From Trichostrongylus colubriformis (taxonomy: Eukaryota; Nematoda; Chromadorea; Rhabditida; Trichostrongylidae), in contig OZ022256.1 of assembly GCA_963978905.1 (NCBI GenBank), positions 28,607,426 to 28,671,425 on the forward strand: 64,000 bases of DNA, given 5' to 3'. The translations under genes and the position numbers were made by a program. The notes beneath the pieces are model-generated. The model was not told where the DNA came from. It made no database searches and saw nothing but the letters and a program-made list of their open reading frames with translations. This document shows, one piece after another, positions 45,258 to 57,790 of this stretch. The stretch's first letter is position 1. Every line of letters begins with the position of its first letter.

Positions 45258-46017
45258 CTTTGAGTACACAAGAACCCCGTATATACAAAAGACTTCTACT
45301 TTATATACATAACAGCTATTCCGTTGCTGTGTATGTCTGTTTAATTGACTGGGAAATCGTAACCCGAAGCAACAATTGGATTTCAATCTTCTCGATGGAA
45401 AAGCAGCAAGGGAACACCGGGATATGGTGATAGTAAGAGATGACAGCAAGCAAATATGACGGGCTCTAGCACTCCGCCCACTACTACTATACAACCACTA
45501 ACCGACACTAGGTACTGAGTACACATATAGCTCTCATCCGTTAGCAAAAAATGTGAAGTCGCAGCGCGATTTAGGCTTTCAAAGATGGTGCAGTTCATAC
45601 CGATCGATAAGCGGTGAGCAAGGCTTCATCAAGTTTGAGAACTAGATGCACAGTAAATGTACACACTTCTTGCGCCCAAATGAGGATTTTCCGAATGCAG
45701 TGGCTTGTACAGCCACACTTGCTGTACAGTACTGCACGCAACACTGTACATGCTCCAGCTTTTATATCAGTTTGAGCGTTCTCAAATACCCCGAGTTTCC
45801 AGTTTATCACGAAGATTCAATGCTCACCGATATCGACTGGTCGCCTTCAATCGGCACCAAGTTGCATGGTACCCTCTCCCCCACAGTTATTTGAACGAAT
45901 ATACGCGATGTGATCATGTTGCTTCGAAACAAGGTAACAATGAGAAGGATCCCGGACCGAACAAGCATAGCTACCATTTCTAGGCCCATTTCAGTTTTGC
46001 ATCACAAATTCCTTATA
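45258..46017. other. Upstream part of the minus-strand gene, no further exon proven
   Basis: A - strand reading at about 45910-45820 (VPCNLVPIEGDQSIS, then GTGAGC) looks coding, but its phase does not fit the exon at 45257. Intervening exons or another gene would be needed. Confidence 0.3.
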
Positions 46018-47116
46018 TCAGGTTGTCCGTTTGGTGTTACTATTTTTTATACATTCATTGCTGATTGAAAACTTATTCTCCCTTGCGCCTCAATAGTGCA
46101 TCCTGAAGAGAATTTTTCGCGTTATCTGATGCAATAACTGCCGCTTCGCAGTTCCCCAAGACTTTCGAAGCATGTCAAAACAGCAACTTCGGACGGTATT
46201 TTTCTTTAACTATAGTTGGGTCAATCCGCTTAGACAGCCTGAAGGCGTTTGTGGAGGCTGACCCATCCCAAACAGTTCGAGAATTTGTAGGAAAGCTAGG
46301 CGTTGGCTAATCCACTGTTGCGGATAATCTCAAACCCACTGGGAAGACGAGAAAAAAACTCGACAAATGAGCACCCCACAAATCGAGTGACCGGCAGGAA
46401 TTGGCACATTCAAGGATTTCATTTCACCGCTTTTGCGCAACAGAAACGACCCGTTTTTTTTGACCGAATTGTGACCTGTAAGAAAAGTGGATAATGCTTG
46501 ATACCAGGAGAAGTTCCGGACAGTGGGTGGATGCCGGCGAGCCACCGAGGCAATTTTCAAAGCCAAATCCTCACGAAAAAGATTATGGTCACAGTGTGGT
46601 GGTCATCGGCTGGTGCGGCCCCCTATAAGTTTTGTCACCACGCCAAACCATCACAGCAGAGTCCTACTGGGAAGAAATCGACGAAATGTACCGAAAATTG
46701 CGTCAGCTGCAGCCAGCACTTGTCATCAGAAAGGGTCCGATAATTTTGCATGACAACGCCTGCCCACACGTTTTACAAATACTATCCATGAATTGAACGA
46801 AATGGGGATTGAAGTTCTTCGTCACCGCCAAATTCTACACACTTTTCACCCACCACTACCACCTTTTCAAACTCTTGAGAAATTCCTTGCTAGAAAACAC
46901 TCCATCAGTCAGTACCAGGTAAAAAAAAGCCTTAATGGATGTGAATTCTCGTCCACACAATTTTTTCATAAATTAGATTTACCAACTGGTGACACATTGG
47001 CAAAAGTGTGCTGATTCGAACGGTGCTCATTTCGACAGAATCGGATGATTATAAAGAAAGTTATGATCGTTTGAAATGAAACACTCAAAACGCTGAGAAC
47101 CTTTCGGACAACTTAA
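46018..47116 (+). mobile_element. Degenerate Hsmar1/SETMAR-type mariner, 1.1 kb
   Basis: The ends AGGTTGTCCGTTTGG and CCTTTCGGACAACTT are inverted, with TA at 46016 and 47117. The broken frames read, in order, 'LKAFVEADPSQTVREF', 'SGQWVDAGEPPRQFSKP', 'SYWEEIDEMYRKL', 'PALVIRKGPIILHDNACPH' and 'LNEMGIEVL'. These correspond closely to the Hsmar1/SETMAR transposase series, the group that includes hookworm bandit. The first catalytic Asp region is degraded and the third-Asp segment is frameshifted. It is not active. Confidence 0.85.
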
Positions 47117-47444
47117 TACAAGCCCTGCCAACAATGCCGCATGGCCTCCAGAGAGCTTACACTGTAAAGTTGCATTGGAAGCCCACATAACCAATGATTT
47201 TTGGACCAATTCTTTGGATGGAATTACTTGAAATTTTACAATGCCACATGAGGTTTACACAGTGCAAGGTACAAAAACGAGTGGCCCACCAAGACCCAGA
47301 CCTCAAACCTTATTTTGACATAAACCTTGACTGAGTGGGGGTATCTTTCGTTATGTTTGCATCAAATCAATACGGTCCCCTCTTTCCTTATTTCATAATT
47401 TACCACTATCCATGCCAATTTGCCACACACGATCGATAAATATC

Positions 47445-47669
47445 GGGTCAAATAAAGTCGGGGGGGAGACGCAATTTTGCGTCAACGTTTCACCTACGTC
47501 AAAGCTTCTTTCCCTCCCTAGGCTTAGGTTAAAGCAGATGAAACCTATGCTCTGACAGATGCTTTTTCATGTAGGAGAAGGGGATATCAATTTTAACCTA
47601 AGCCTAGGGAGGGAAAGGAGCTTTGACGTCGACGCAAAATTGCGTCTCCCCCCCGACTTTATTTGACCC
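47445..47669. mobile_element. hAT-type palindromic MITE, 225 bp
   Basis: Perfect 39-bp inverted ends begin GGGTCAAATAAAGTCGGGGG. The inner arms are also inverted (CTCCCTAGGCTTAGGTTAAA). The 8-bp duplication TAAATATC lies at 47437-47444 and 47670-47677. An 8-bp duplication points to the hAT superfamily. Confidence 0.88.
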
Positions 47670-47699
47670 TAAATATCTAATACTTTGAAATCAATCTCA

Positions 47700-48714
47700 C
47701 ACTTCAGCTAATTCTACAACTATGAACGCTATTCTAGCAAACGCCTCTCGAAAATCGCGCCACGAAGCCTTAGAACAATAACAGCATACAAGAAAGTCGA
47801 GTTATGAAAACGCACATCTCACCTTTATCAAGAGTGTCATCACGAACACTATCCCACTCGAAGCTATCGTCGGAAAACGACAGCGGCCGTTTGAGTGTTG
47901 GTCTAATCCCGGCTTCCACCATACCTAAGAGACGCAAACTGAAATGGTTACCTCAACACAGAATCGAGCCGAACAACTTGGAAACACAGCATTTCAACCC
48001 CATGCAACAATCCTTGAGAGGTTTAAAAATAGGGTATTATATAGGTAAAGACCCACCCGCTCACACGTGCATTTGCGTACTCTCGACAATTCCCGTACCT
48101 ACGCCTAGATAAATAGACACAAGTCGGTTTCCGCAGGCCGCTATTTGTATCCAGCGTAACCCTGATTAAAGACATCATTAGGGGTAATGCGGTAATGGAG
48201 AAATCCCTACAAGAAGTAACTCACATGGTAGTCCTGGGCCTAGGAACGCTATCTGTGGCGAAATCCCGGTGAAAAAGCGCCCCTCTGAGCTGTAGAAACG
48301 CCGCAAAACCCCGCAAACGCACTTATGCTCCGCCTCTTGACAGGTTGACCCCGCCTCCCGATGACGTAATTCCCGATTGACTGGGGTCAGAGCGGTCAAG
48401 AAGATACGGCGGGATTGAAGGTTTTGCTGCGCGCTTTCGCAGTTTTAGCTTGAAGCTCACTCTGGAGAATAGATGCTGTCGTATTTCCAAACATTCCCTT
48501 GTGTTTACTTGGCAACATGCCGATGGGAAACAAGATCAGACTACTTCCCTCTTGACAGACAGGTCGTCCGCGTCGAGAATCAACGGTGGGAAGGGGGTCC
48601 TATTTCGCGGGTTTTTGGCCATTTCCATCCGTTTTTTCTCCACTGTCCTGTTACTAGGCATCTCGACTTTCATATGCACTACTTCTTTTACTTTTCGTCC
48701 GACTTTCCCCTAAT
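47700..48714. other. No gene supported; partial R1 arm
   Basis: Open frames here lack splice sites and known domains. Around 48530-48700 a diverged R1 arm is visible (CGCGGGTTTTTGGCCATTTC). Confidence 0.4.
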
Positions 48715-49035
48715 GATGCCTTTAAAGGACTTAAGTGCGTCCTTTAAAGATCTTGCCTTCAGCACGGTCCAAGCCCTTTAAAAATCTTGCCTTCAGCACG
48801 GTCCAAGCACGGTGGAAGTCGGGGTTGTCAAAGAGGAGACAGATGCTTTTCACCGACGTCGAAGCTCCTCCTCTCTCTAGGCTTAGGCTAAAAATCATGT
48901 CCCCTTCTTTGACATGAAAAAGGCATCAGCCAAAAAATCTGTCTCATCCTCGACAATCCCAACTTCCACCGTGATTAAAATACTGTGCTGGAGGCAATAT
49001 CTTCAAAGGACGCGTTTTCTTCCTTTAAACAGGTT
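48715..49035. repeat. Fold-back repeat with a tandem-duplicated arm
   Basis: The ends pair through AAAGGACTTAAGTGCGTCCT and TCAAAGGACGCG. The left arm holds a duplication of about 36 bp (ATCTTGCCTTCAGCACGGTC twice). The inner CTCTAGGCTTAGGCTAAAA matches the inner arm of the hAT-type MITE at 47445, suggesting related families. Confidence 0.55.
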
Positions 49036-51135
49036 ACGGTGGGAACAAATCACCGGCCTTTCAAATCCGTCTTGTTAAATAGACTTTGGAGAGCAAATTT
49101 CGGTGTTGCATTAACTTCAACATGCAGCAAAGTAGTTTTTTGTTCAAAAAAAAAAAAAAGAAAACTGAGCGCTCTTAAGAAGCTGCTGTAGTTTGCATGC
49201 TGTAGTGTTCATTACAATGTCTCATGGACGAATAAGCGGGCGAGTGCCGAGAGGTATGCACCGTTTCCATGAACCATTTTGAATGGCTTACAATTGGTTG
49301 CCGAAGAAATGCAAAAGCAAAATGTAGACCAGTTTTTGGTATGTTGGTAGATATGTCCAACGGAAATTCTCAATATGATGAAATAAATTTATGTACATCC
49401 CTGCTCTACAAAGGCATGATGAAAAAGCCTCAAACAGGGATGACACAAGAACCTTCATGAGCAAGTTCACAGGACGGTGGGGAGTCGACGCTAATGTAGT
49501 TGGGAGGGCACTACACGCTGCTCGGCAGCCACCGTAATTTTGATAATTTTTTTAGCCTAAGCCTCAGTGTAGAGGGAAGCCAATGCCCCATTAAGTAAGG
49601 TTCAGGTATAAATATACTTTTGAGTGCACTAAATATAACAGAAAACATACATTTGAGGTTAGAATGATATCGGGTGGGAGCGATAGCGCGACTATGAGTA
49701 TTCTCCCTGAACTACATTACCGCCGAGGAATCCCTTCGCCTAGAGCTGAATGAAAGACGCAGATGATGGGTGCCGATGTCTTTTGAAACCTGGGATTCTT
49801 TTAATCCTATGTTCTTTTGTATCTTTTATAAAAAGCGCAAGAAGTAAGGTAGGGCAAATCCAATATTAAGGCACCAAAGAAAAACCAAGTGGTTCTACTG
49901 ATCGTTACAAGCCGGCTAGAAAACCTCGAAAATGGTCGCGCATTAGGGACAAATGAGTCATGTCGGAATGACCGCTGAGGGACTTCCACTTGAAGGAGGG
50001 AGTTAAGATCCGTCAGCCAGAGGCTGAAGCGGTCCATCTTTCTCAGTCTTAACAACAAATCTTACCAGTTGTACTCATTTTGCAGGTCTTTGATCGCGTT
50101 GCGAAGTATGAGGACGGTCCAACTTGTGTGAAACAGCACAGATGACTGCCTTTTTAGCTTTAACCTTTTTATTTGATACGTAATTCATTATTCACAATGA
50201 CTGATGTAATGTGGTTTGAATTCATGAGAGCTCTTTTTCACCTTCTGTTCTGTCGATTTAGCTGATTATCTATATCTATTACGACGTGGGTCAGATCACC
50301 CCAGTTTAGATCTTTAATGGTCTTCTTTCCTAATTCCTTTGCTATAAGCTTCTCATATTTATAGAGGCCTGGAATTAGTAGTATACGTGCTCTCAATAAC
50401 TGTTAATTCCGTTTTTCGGCATTACCTTTTTCCATTTCGTGCCGAACAAAAATGCTAATGCTAGAGGTTGTTCTGTTCCTTGGCAAATGTTGCATTTGGA
50501 GCACGGCATTTATGAGATCCGCTGAATAGAACTGTAATAGATACTGAAAACATCAAGAACCTTTTCAAGCCGTTGTTAGTCTCCATCTGGAAGGAGCCGT
50601 TAGATATTTTTTGTCTTCATATCATAGTACAGGTACAACCGCGTCACACATTCGGAAGGGATCCCACGGCGAGACAAGGATGGTTTCGTTTTTTTTGTTC
50701 TCGTTACAATGGCTTCAGATTTTATGCCCTTTGGGAAGAATTGACTCATTGGCAACTCAGTCGAAACAGCAGACAGTCACTAGAGGCAAAGTGGCGCCGT
50801 GGCAATGCACATCGACGCGCGTGGGGGCCACTTTCTGTTCATAAAAACCTATGCATCGATCATTATCCACAAAAAAGTTCCTCAGCACAATGCTCGCCCA
50901 TCCGGCATTCAGGAGCAGCTCTGACCTACAAATAGATTGCCGAAGAGAAGCCTTAGTTGCATGGTTCCAGAAATACCGGGCCCATTGGTGCCGTTTGCGT
51001 GCAGCAGCCTACTGGCGGGGTAGTTCAGAGGGATAACGTGTGTGTTGTAAGGAAGTAGAGCAGAAGTGTATCTGATGATACCATTTTTCATGTTAATCTT
51101 TGCTTCTATTTTGTGAACCTTAGTTCATTTTTGTA
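49036..51135. other. Intergenic, no gene supported
   Basis: A poly-A tract lies at 49146-49159. Open frames on both strands have no recognisable domains. The tRNA-like GGGGTAGTTCAGAGGGATAA at 51018 has no cloverleaf that I could build. Confidence 0.35.
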
Positions 51136-52170
51136 TTGGGTCATTCCATAAGTAATGTCGTTTTTTTCAAGCATAAGTTTTTCCTATTAATTTACAAGTT
51201 TTTGCAGCATGTCATATATCATTCGAATGAGGTTTTCCTGCTCTACGAAATGTCATATTCAATTCCTGAGTTTGTCAGAATGGGACCGACATTTAGGCTG
51301 GCGAAGAGGTATGTGCAGCCGACTAAAATTGGCCAAACCGGCAATCAATTGAAACACTATATTTTACTTGAGCGAAACTCATCACTCATGTGTTTCGTAC
51401 TTAGTCCTGACCTCTTCTACAATTACCTATATTTAGTTGATCAAGAAGTCGTGTCGTTATTTTTCTAAAATCTTTTTTTCGAAAGCACCCACACTTATTC
51501 AAAATGAAGTTTTTTCCTTAAAACTCCTTGCTTAGAGTTGCTTTATGAACCACTTCGAAGAACTTTCTCCGCTACATCGAAAACACCTTTCTAGTTTACT
51601 TTGGCTACGATTCCGATTGAGTTTAAATACCATGTGATAGGAGTCCAGTTGACATTTTTCACAATTTATTTTTTCCATGAGAAAGTTAAGGAATCTGGTC
51701 GGTGGTATTTCCCTGTTTCTACCACCACCTGTTCTTAACATTTCATCACTCTTACAACTGATTGGTTGAGAAAATTATCTTGCGTTTTTACGAACAAATC
51801 GTTTAAAATCACCGAGTTGTGGCGGAAGAACTAAATATGGAAAAAGAGCGACGTGACTTTTCAAGCAACCGACTGATGAAACTTGCAGGAGAGGCCGGAG
51901 CTAAGCACGGAACACATGATTGGTTAGTTTTCCTCAAGTAAAATATTGTGTTTCAATTGATTGCCGGTTTGGCCAATTTTAGTCGGCTACACCTATCTCT
52001 TCGCCAGCGTGAATGTCGGCGCCATCCAAACAAATTCAGAAACTGAACATGTCGTTTTGTAGAGCAGGAAATTTACTCCTTTACAGATATATGATATGCA
52101 GCAAAAACTTGTGATTTTATAGGAAAAATTTATGCTTGAAAAAAACGACACTACTTATGGAATGACCCAA
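51136..52170. mobile_element. Long-inverted-repeat mariner-ended element, copy 1 (1035 bp)
   Basis: It starts TTGGGTCATTCCATAAGTAA and ends with the complement, with TA at 51134 and 52171. The arms are long, about 330 bp, and include AAAATTGGCCAAACCGGCAA on the left and its complement near 51965. No transposase frame remains. The TA duplication fits Tc1/mariner. Confidence 0.8.
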
Positions 52171-52172
52171 TA

Positions 52173-53746
52173 CGGTGCGTTTCATAATTATAAGGTCACC
52201 CCCAAATTTCCGGTTTTCAGAACACACAGCCAGCCAAAAAATTTTTAAGTATTTTTTACAGATTCCCCACCACAGAAAACCCTTCCATACTAGTTTTGAT
52301 GACATTACCTTATAGCCCGATTTTTCTATAAATATTTTCTGATTTTCGTGCCGTTTCATAATTATAAGGTCACTCCGAAGAAAAAGGAGATTTGCTAGAG
52401 TTAACAGCGCATTCGAAGGAGCTCATAATCTATGGTTCCCTCCTGATTAAGAACGACATCAACTAGCCGCTTGGGGAAGTAGAAAGGAAATTTCGAAGAG
52501 CCTTACCACAAATATTGTCCAGTCTTCAACAATTGCCTGTTTCAGCAGCTTTGCTTCTCAGAATTGGCGATTATTGGGGTAAATATTTTTGTGGCGATGT
52601 CTTCCAGGTCTCCCCAATAGAGCTGAGACCAAGACTGCATGTTATCTACATATTGCTGGAGGTCCGTATTTCGGAACTTTAACCACGATTCCGTTGAATG
52701 ACCTACGTGAACAACAGCCTTGTCATGCTGTTAGACACAATTATGAAGAGCCGGTCGGCTCCAAAAGGCAGTTGATTTCTTCGTAGGATCTTTTAGCAGC
52801 CTCTGGAGTCCATTCTACAGGTTTCGAAGGCAAGGTTCAATGCAACCTCATTGCCGAAAACCACTCAGGCCATCACCCTTCTACCAGAAAAGTTGCCGAG
52901 GCTCCGCTAGATCGACACACTTCCCAGACCAAGCTAGTACTACCTCTACCCGTCAGCACCATACAAATAGAGTATTTTCAGACTCAAAAGTACAATTCGG
53001 ATGGAATTATTCGCATGCAGGGTGCAACTGCCATACAAATACAGTTCCGTTCAATCCGTGGCTCAAGAACAACTTTATGAATTGAAGTCGTTCCGCCCTA
53101 TGGTGTGCTGTAGGCTTCGGAAACTACTTCATTATTTCTTCAGTGATGTTTCTGCTCCTTCCTCGCTGCTGTACACGCTGTGATTCCAGACTAAAGATGG
53201 TTTAACTCCAAACAAATCAGGTCCATGGAGGAGGTGCTGTAGGAAGTGCCCCCAAAATCCCTTCCTCGTTAATGGTAATAATCTCACGAGGGAATCCAGA
53301 GCCTGAAAAACATCTTAAGACATTGTATCTCTCAGATGTCATCTAACTGAGCACAGGTATCTTCCGATTCTTTTCGGAATGGCTCTCAAACTGAGCCTAG
53401 CATCACAAGAATCCCAAATCTGGGCTTTTCTCTTGGAACATAGAAGCTAGCCACAAGACGATTGAATATGTATCTCGAAGATGTATTTGGGAGACAAATC
53501 TACCGTCACAGACCTGCCGGCACCTTAACTTTTTTCTTTTTTCAGGGTGACCTTATAATTATGAAACGGTGCAAAAAACAAAAAAATACTCCTAAAACAT
53601 AAGGTAAACGAGACTGCTACCAAAAATCGGACACGGGGGTTATTTCAGGTGAGGAATCCGTCTATGAGACTGAGATGATCCCTCAATGGAGTGTTGTCGA
53701 GATAACTTGAAATTCAGGGGTGACCTTATAATTATGAAACGCACTG
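52173..53746. mobile_element. Tc1-type-ended element with doubled ends (1574 bp)
   Basis: The outer ends are CGGTGCGTTTCATAATTATA and its complement ending ...GCACTG, with TA at 52171 and 53747. Ends of the form CAGTGCG are typical of Tc1-like elements. A second, inner pair of the same end sequence lies at 52348 and 53543-53573. No transposase was recognised inside. Confidence 0.72.
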
Positions 53747-53793
53747 TATATTATGCACAGATGAAGTGCGGCACTGATGCTCTCAATGAGATA

Positions 53794-54816
53794 TTGGGTC
53801 ACTCCATAAGTAGTGTCGTTTTTTTTTTCAAGCAAAGATTTTTCCGTGAGATTACATGTTTTTGCAACATATCATACACTGTTCGGAAGAGAATTTCCTG
53901 CTCTACAAATTAATATACTCAGTTTCTTCATCGGTCCTAGTAGGGCCGATTTCTAGGCTGGCGAAGGGGTAGGTCTAGCCAACAAAATTGACCAAACCGG
54001 CAATTAACTAAAACATTATCTTTCACTCCGGAAAAGTCAACTGATTATGTGTCTTGTACTTAGCCCCGACCTCCTCTGTAATTCCTACCAAATGGTTGAT
54101 CGAGAGTTGTGTCGTTCTTTTTCCAAATTCGGTTTTTCCGCCACAACTCGGTGATTTTTGACAACTTCGTCGAATCAGGACAAGAAAAAATTTTCAACCG
54201 GACCGCTAGAAGAGCGGTGAAATGTCAAGAAGAGGTAGTGAGTAGGAACGAGGAAATATCACTGACCGGATTTATTAACTTTCTAATAGAAAATAAATTG
54301 TGAAAAAATGTCAAGTGGACTCCTATTACATGGTGTTAAAAACACATCTGAATCGCAGCCAAGACAAAATCGAAACATGATTTCGATAGAGCAGGAAAAA
54401 TTCTTTCGAATAGTTTTTTGAACGTTGCTGAGCAAGGAGTTTGAAAGAAAAAATTCCTTTTTGTAAAGACGAGTGCTTTCGGAAAGAGGATTTAAAAAAA
54501 AGAACGACGCGACTTCTCGATCAACCACGTGTTGGAACTTGCAGAAGAGGTCGGTGCTAAGTACGGGACACATGATTGGTTGATTCTCCCAAAGTGAAAT
54601 ATAGCGTGTTAGTTAGTTGCCGGTTTGGTCAATTTGTCGGCTAGACCTACCCCTTTGCCAGCCTGGAAATCGGCTCAATTGTAACCTACAGAGAGCACCA
54701 TTTTGTAGAGCAGAAAATTCTCTTTCAAAACATGTATAACATGTTGCGAAAATATGAAGTTTTGTACAGAAATTTTTGCTTGAAAAAAAAACGACACTAC
54801 TTATGGACTGACCCAG
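53794..54816. mobile_element. Long-inverted-repeat mariner-ended element, copy 2
   Basis: It starts TTGGGTCACTCCATAAGTAG after TA at 53792, and ends GTCAGTCC-type complement CTTATGGACTGACCCAG. Both arms match copy 1, including the CCAAACCGGCAATTAAC block and its inverted partner near 54610. Confidence 0.75.
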
Positions 54817-55253
54817 TGGCATTTTTTTCGTCGATATTTGCAAAATTCGTAACCAGTTTTGCCATTCTAAAACATTGCAGTGCCCTTGCCTTCATGAAAG
54901 GGTTCCCTCGTGAGTATAAGTCCATGCTCAGGAGGAAGCAGGAATATCACATGTTAACGTGTATCTGATCAGGAGCCTCGGCAAAGGTTCGTGGACACTG
55001 AAAGGACAAGACAGCGCACGAGTTGGTCAAGGGAGAGTGGAGCAGTATCCTACCTATGTAAGCGACTGAGCCTCTGCTGGTGTACCTGCGTTGTGTATGT
55101 GTTTGTTATTAAAGTTTCACAGTTCGCGCACCAACAATCACAGGATTCTCATTTTTCTAAGTGTCAAAGGGGGGGGGGGAAGGTATGAAGACGTCAATGG
55201 TGGGTGATTAGTACGAGTGAAAAGGAAAGATTAGCTTTGAACGTTTTTTGAAA
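54817..55253. other. Spacer with G-run, no gene supported
   Basis: A G(12)-type run lies at about 55169-55180. No exon was recognised. Confidence 0.35.
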
Positions 55254-55573
55254 AGCCGCGATCGTATACTTTGCGCATCGTCGCCAGAACCGGCGGCACT
55301 CTGGTGACGCGCTCCATTTGTAAAATGCTTGACTCAACGACACACAGTATGTGATCGTGGCCTACGAATTCGCATTCGAAATTCAAATAGTTTGGCACTA
55401 TGCCAAGATTCAAATTCGAATTCCTGGGCTCTCGCCACAGTCATCATACCATAGTGACTGGTTCGCGCGCTTTACCAACGGAGTGCGTCACAGGAGTGCC
55501 GCCGTGGTCTGCCGGCACACGATTTTGCCGCCGTCGCCGCCGGTGCGTCGGCGCGCAAAGTATGAACGCGGCC
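55254..55573. repeat. TWA-type MITE, large variant
   Basis: It starts AGCCGCGATCGTATAC and ends GTATGAACGCGGCC followed by TAA. The interior matches 5208-5484 (CCGGCGGCACTCTGGTGACG; CCGCCGTGGTCTGC). Confidence 0.68.
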
Positions 55574-55830
55574 TAACAAAGGAGACGTGTGTTGTGATAG
55601 CGTGTTTGGTGCATCCCTTTCAAAGTCGTGACAGTCTTTTCAAAATGTATTCCAACTTCTTTGACTAATTTTTCACTGCTTTTGCAGTTCCCTAGTTTCT
55701 ATTGTTTATGATTTGAAATTCTCCTCAGGATAATTATGTGAGTAGCTAGCATAGTTGTTTTTAACATTAGTGAAAAGTGACTTTCAAGTACAAAAGGCTT
55801 CGTTACGATTCGTGCCATCAGTATCGCACT

Positions 55831-56823
55831 TTGTGTCATTCCATAAGTGGTGTCTTTTTTATCAAACGAGAACATGTCATTTGAAAGAAATTTTTCTGCT
55901 CTACAAAAATTGATGTTGAGTTTTTGAGTATGTTAGAACAGGGCCGGCATTCACGCTAATGAAGAAGTAGGTCCAGCCGACAAATTTTGGCCAGACCGGC
56001 AATTAATGAAAACACTATATTACACTCTAGGAACATCAACCGATCGTGTGTCCGTACATAGCCCCGACTTCTTCTGCAATCTCCAATATTTGGTTGATCA
56101 ATAAGTCGCATCGCTCTTTTTCCAAATTCCTTTTTTCCAAAAGCACTGACGTTGATTCAGAATGAAATTTTCCTTTCAAACTCCTTGCTCAGCATTGCTT
56201 CAAGAATCATTCGGTAGGATTTTGCTGCTCTATTGAAAATATGCTTGGTTTTTGTTTTGGCTGCGATTCATACTGCATTTTAAAACCGTGTGATAGCGGT
56301 CCAGTTGACATTATTGCGCAATTTATTTTTTTCAGAAACTCAAGAAATTCGGTCAGAGTGATGATTCCCCGTCCTTACTCATTACCTGTACTTGACGTTT
56401 CACCACTCTCAACTGATTCGTTGAGAAAGTTTCCTTGCCTTGGTTCGAAGAAGTTTTCAAAAATCACCGAGATGTAATGCAAAAACTAAATCTGAAAAAG
56501 AGCGACGTGACTTCCCATGCAACCACTTGGTGGGGCTCGCAGAACAGGTCGGAGCTAAGTACGGAACACATGGTTGGCTAATTTTCCCACAGCAAAATAT
56601 AGTGTATCAATTGATTGCCGGTTTGGTTAGTTTTTTTTTTGACTAAACCAACCACTTCGTCAGCCTGGCAATCTGCCCCATTACGATGCACACAGAAACT
56701 GAGTAAGTCTCTGTAGAGCAGAAAAATCTCTTTTGAATGTAAATGACATGCTGCAAAAATTTGTAATTTTATTGGGAAGATTTTCGTTCGAAAAAAAACG
56801 ACATTACCTATGGAATGACCCAA
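55831..56823. mobile_element. Long-inverted-repeat mariner-ended element, copy 3
   Basis: It starts TTGTGTCATTCCATAAGTGG and ends CCTATGGAATGACCCAA, with TA at 56824. The arms match copies 1 and 2. It is the most diverged of the three. Confidence 0.72.
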
Positions 56824-57134
56824 TACTTTCAACTGTTCACGGTCTGCGGTTCTTTCTTAAAAGATGGGCGTTCTTATTATATCAACTTCGCTGGCACACA
56901 ACTTTGCGCGCATCACGCGGTGAAGTGGAAATTGAGCTCATTTTAAATGGCTTCATCAATATGAAGCCCTGTTTTTCATTTAAGTGTGATGCGCACAATA
57001 TTGTGTGCCATCGAAGTTGGTATAGTAAAAGTACGACGTCAACAACCACTTTCATTCTGCGCTCCTACACTACGGCACGGATGATCGTCGCCCATCACCT
57101 TTTCAGGATAGGATCGGTGTCGAATATCTACATA

Positions 57135-57641
57135 CAGTAGCGCTCAAAAGTCTTCGGCGAAATGATCTTTCACTTGGGGTTTTTCACTTGTAACTTTTTT
57201 GCAACTGCACCGATCTAAGAGAAATTTTAATATGTTGTACTTGGATACACTGCATACTTAATATATCACTTTGGCGCTCAACGGTATAGGTTACGCGGTT
57301 ATGTGAAATTTTTTGTTTTTGGAGTGTCATCGCTATGCCGTCCCGCAGTGCCGCTGTCATCAAAAGTCGTGGTCTTTCTACAATATATTAATGTTCTCCG
57401 AGGCTTGCTCTTTTTGTTTTTGTATGGAAAGCCGGTTTTCTCGAACAAGCCTCTCACTTTTTTTGGGTGGTCTTGTAGTAAATTCTTGCAAAAAATCATG
57501 AAAAGTGGCAAGCGGCGCTCAAGTAGAAGGAAATGTTGACAATAGGTTTAGGCACCACATATTAGAATTTTGTCAAATTTTGTCAAGTAGAAAAAAAGTT
57601 ATGACAAAAAAGTTTTGGCCGAAGACTTTTGAGCGGTACTG
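57135..57641. mobile_element. Tc1-type MITE, 507 bp
   Basis: CAGTAGCGCTCAAAAGTCTT and AAGACTTTTGAGCGGTACTG are inverted ends with TA on both sides (57133, 57642). The interior frames lack a transposase. Confidence 0.78.
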
Positions 57642-57664
57642 TATAATACCTGCCGACTTTCTCA

Positions 57665-57790
57665 CATTCTCACATAACCTTCTACGTCTGCAACTTACTA
57701 ATTCGATGGAAAATAATATGAAAGGATTTCGTATATCTGTTTATCATCCACAAACGAATGGAGCAGTCACATAGACAGAGATCACTACCA
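57665..57790 (+). pseudogene. Short retroelement integrase fragment
   Basis: A + frame at about 57712-57770 reads 'KGFRISVYHPQTNGAV', followed by a stop. YHPQTNG is the conserved motif near the catalytic Glu of Ty3/Gypsy-type integrases. Only about 25 residues can be recognised and the surroundings are not retroelement-like. Confidence 0.5.

Noticed and set aside
51010..51060. tRNA-like A-box stretch (GGGGTAGTTCAGAGGGATAA)
   Set aside because: No acceptor stem, anticodon arm or B-box could be built around it.
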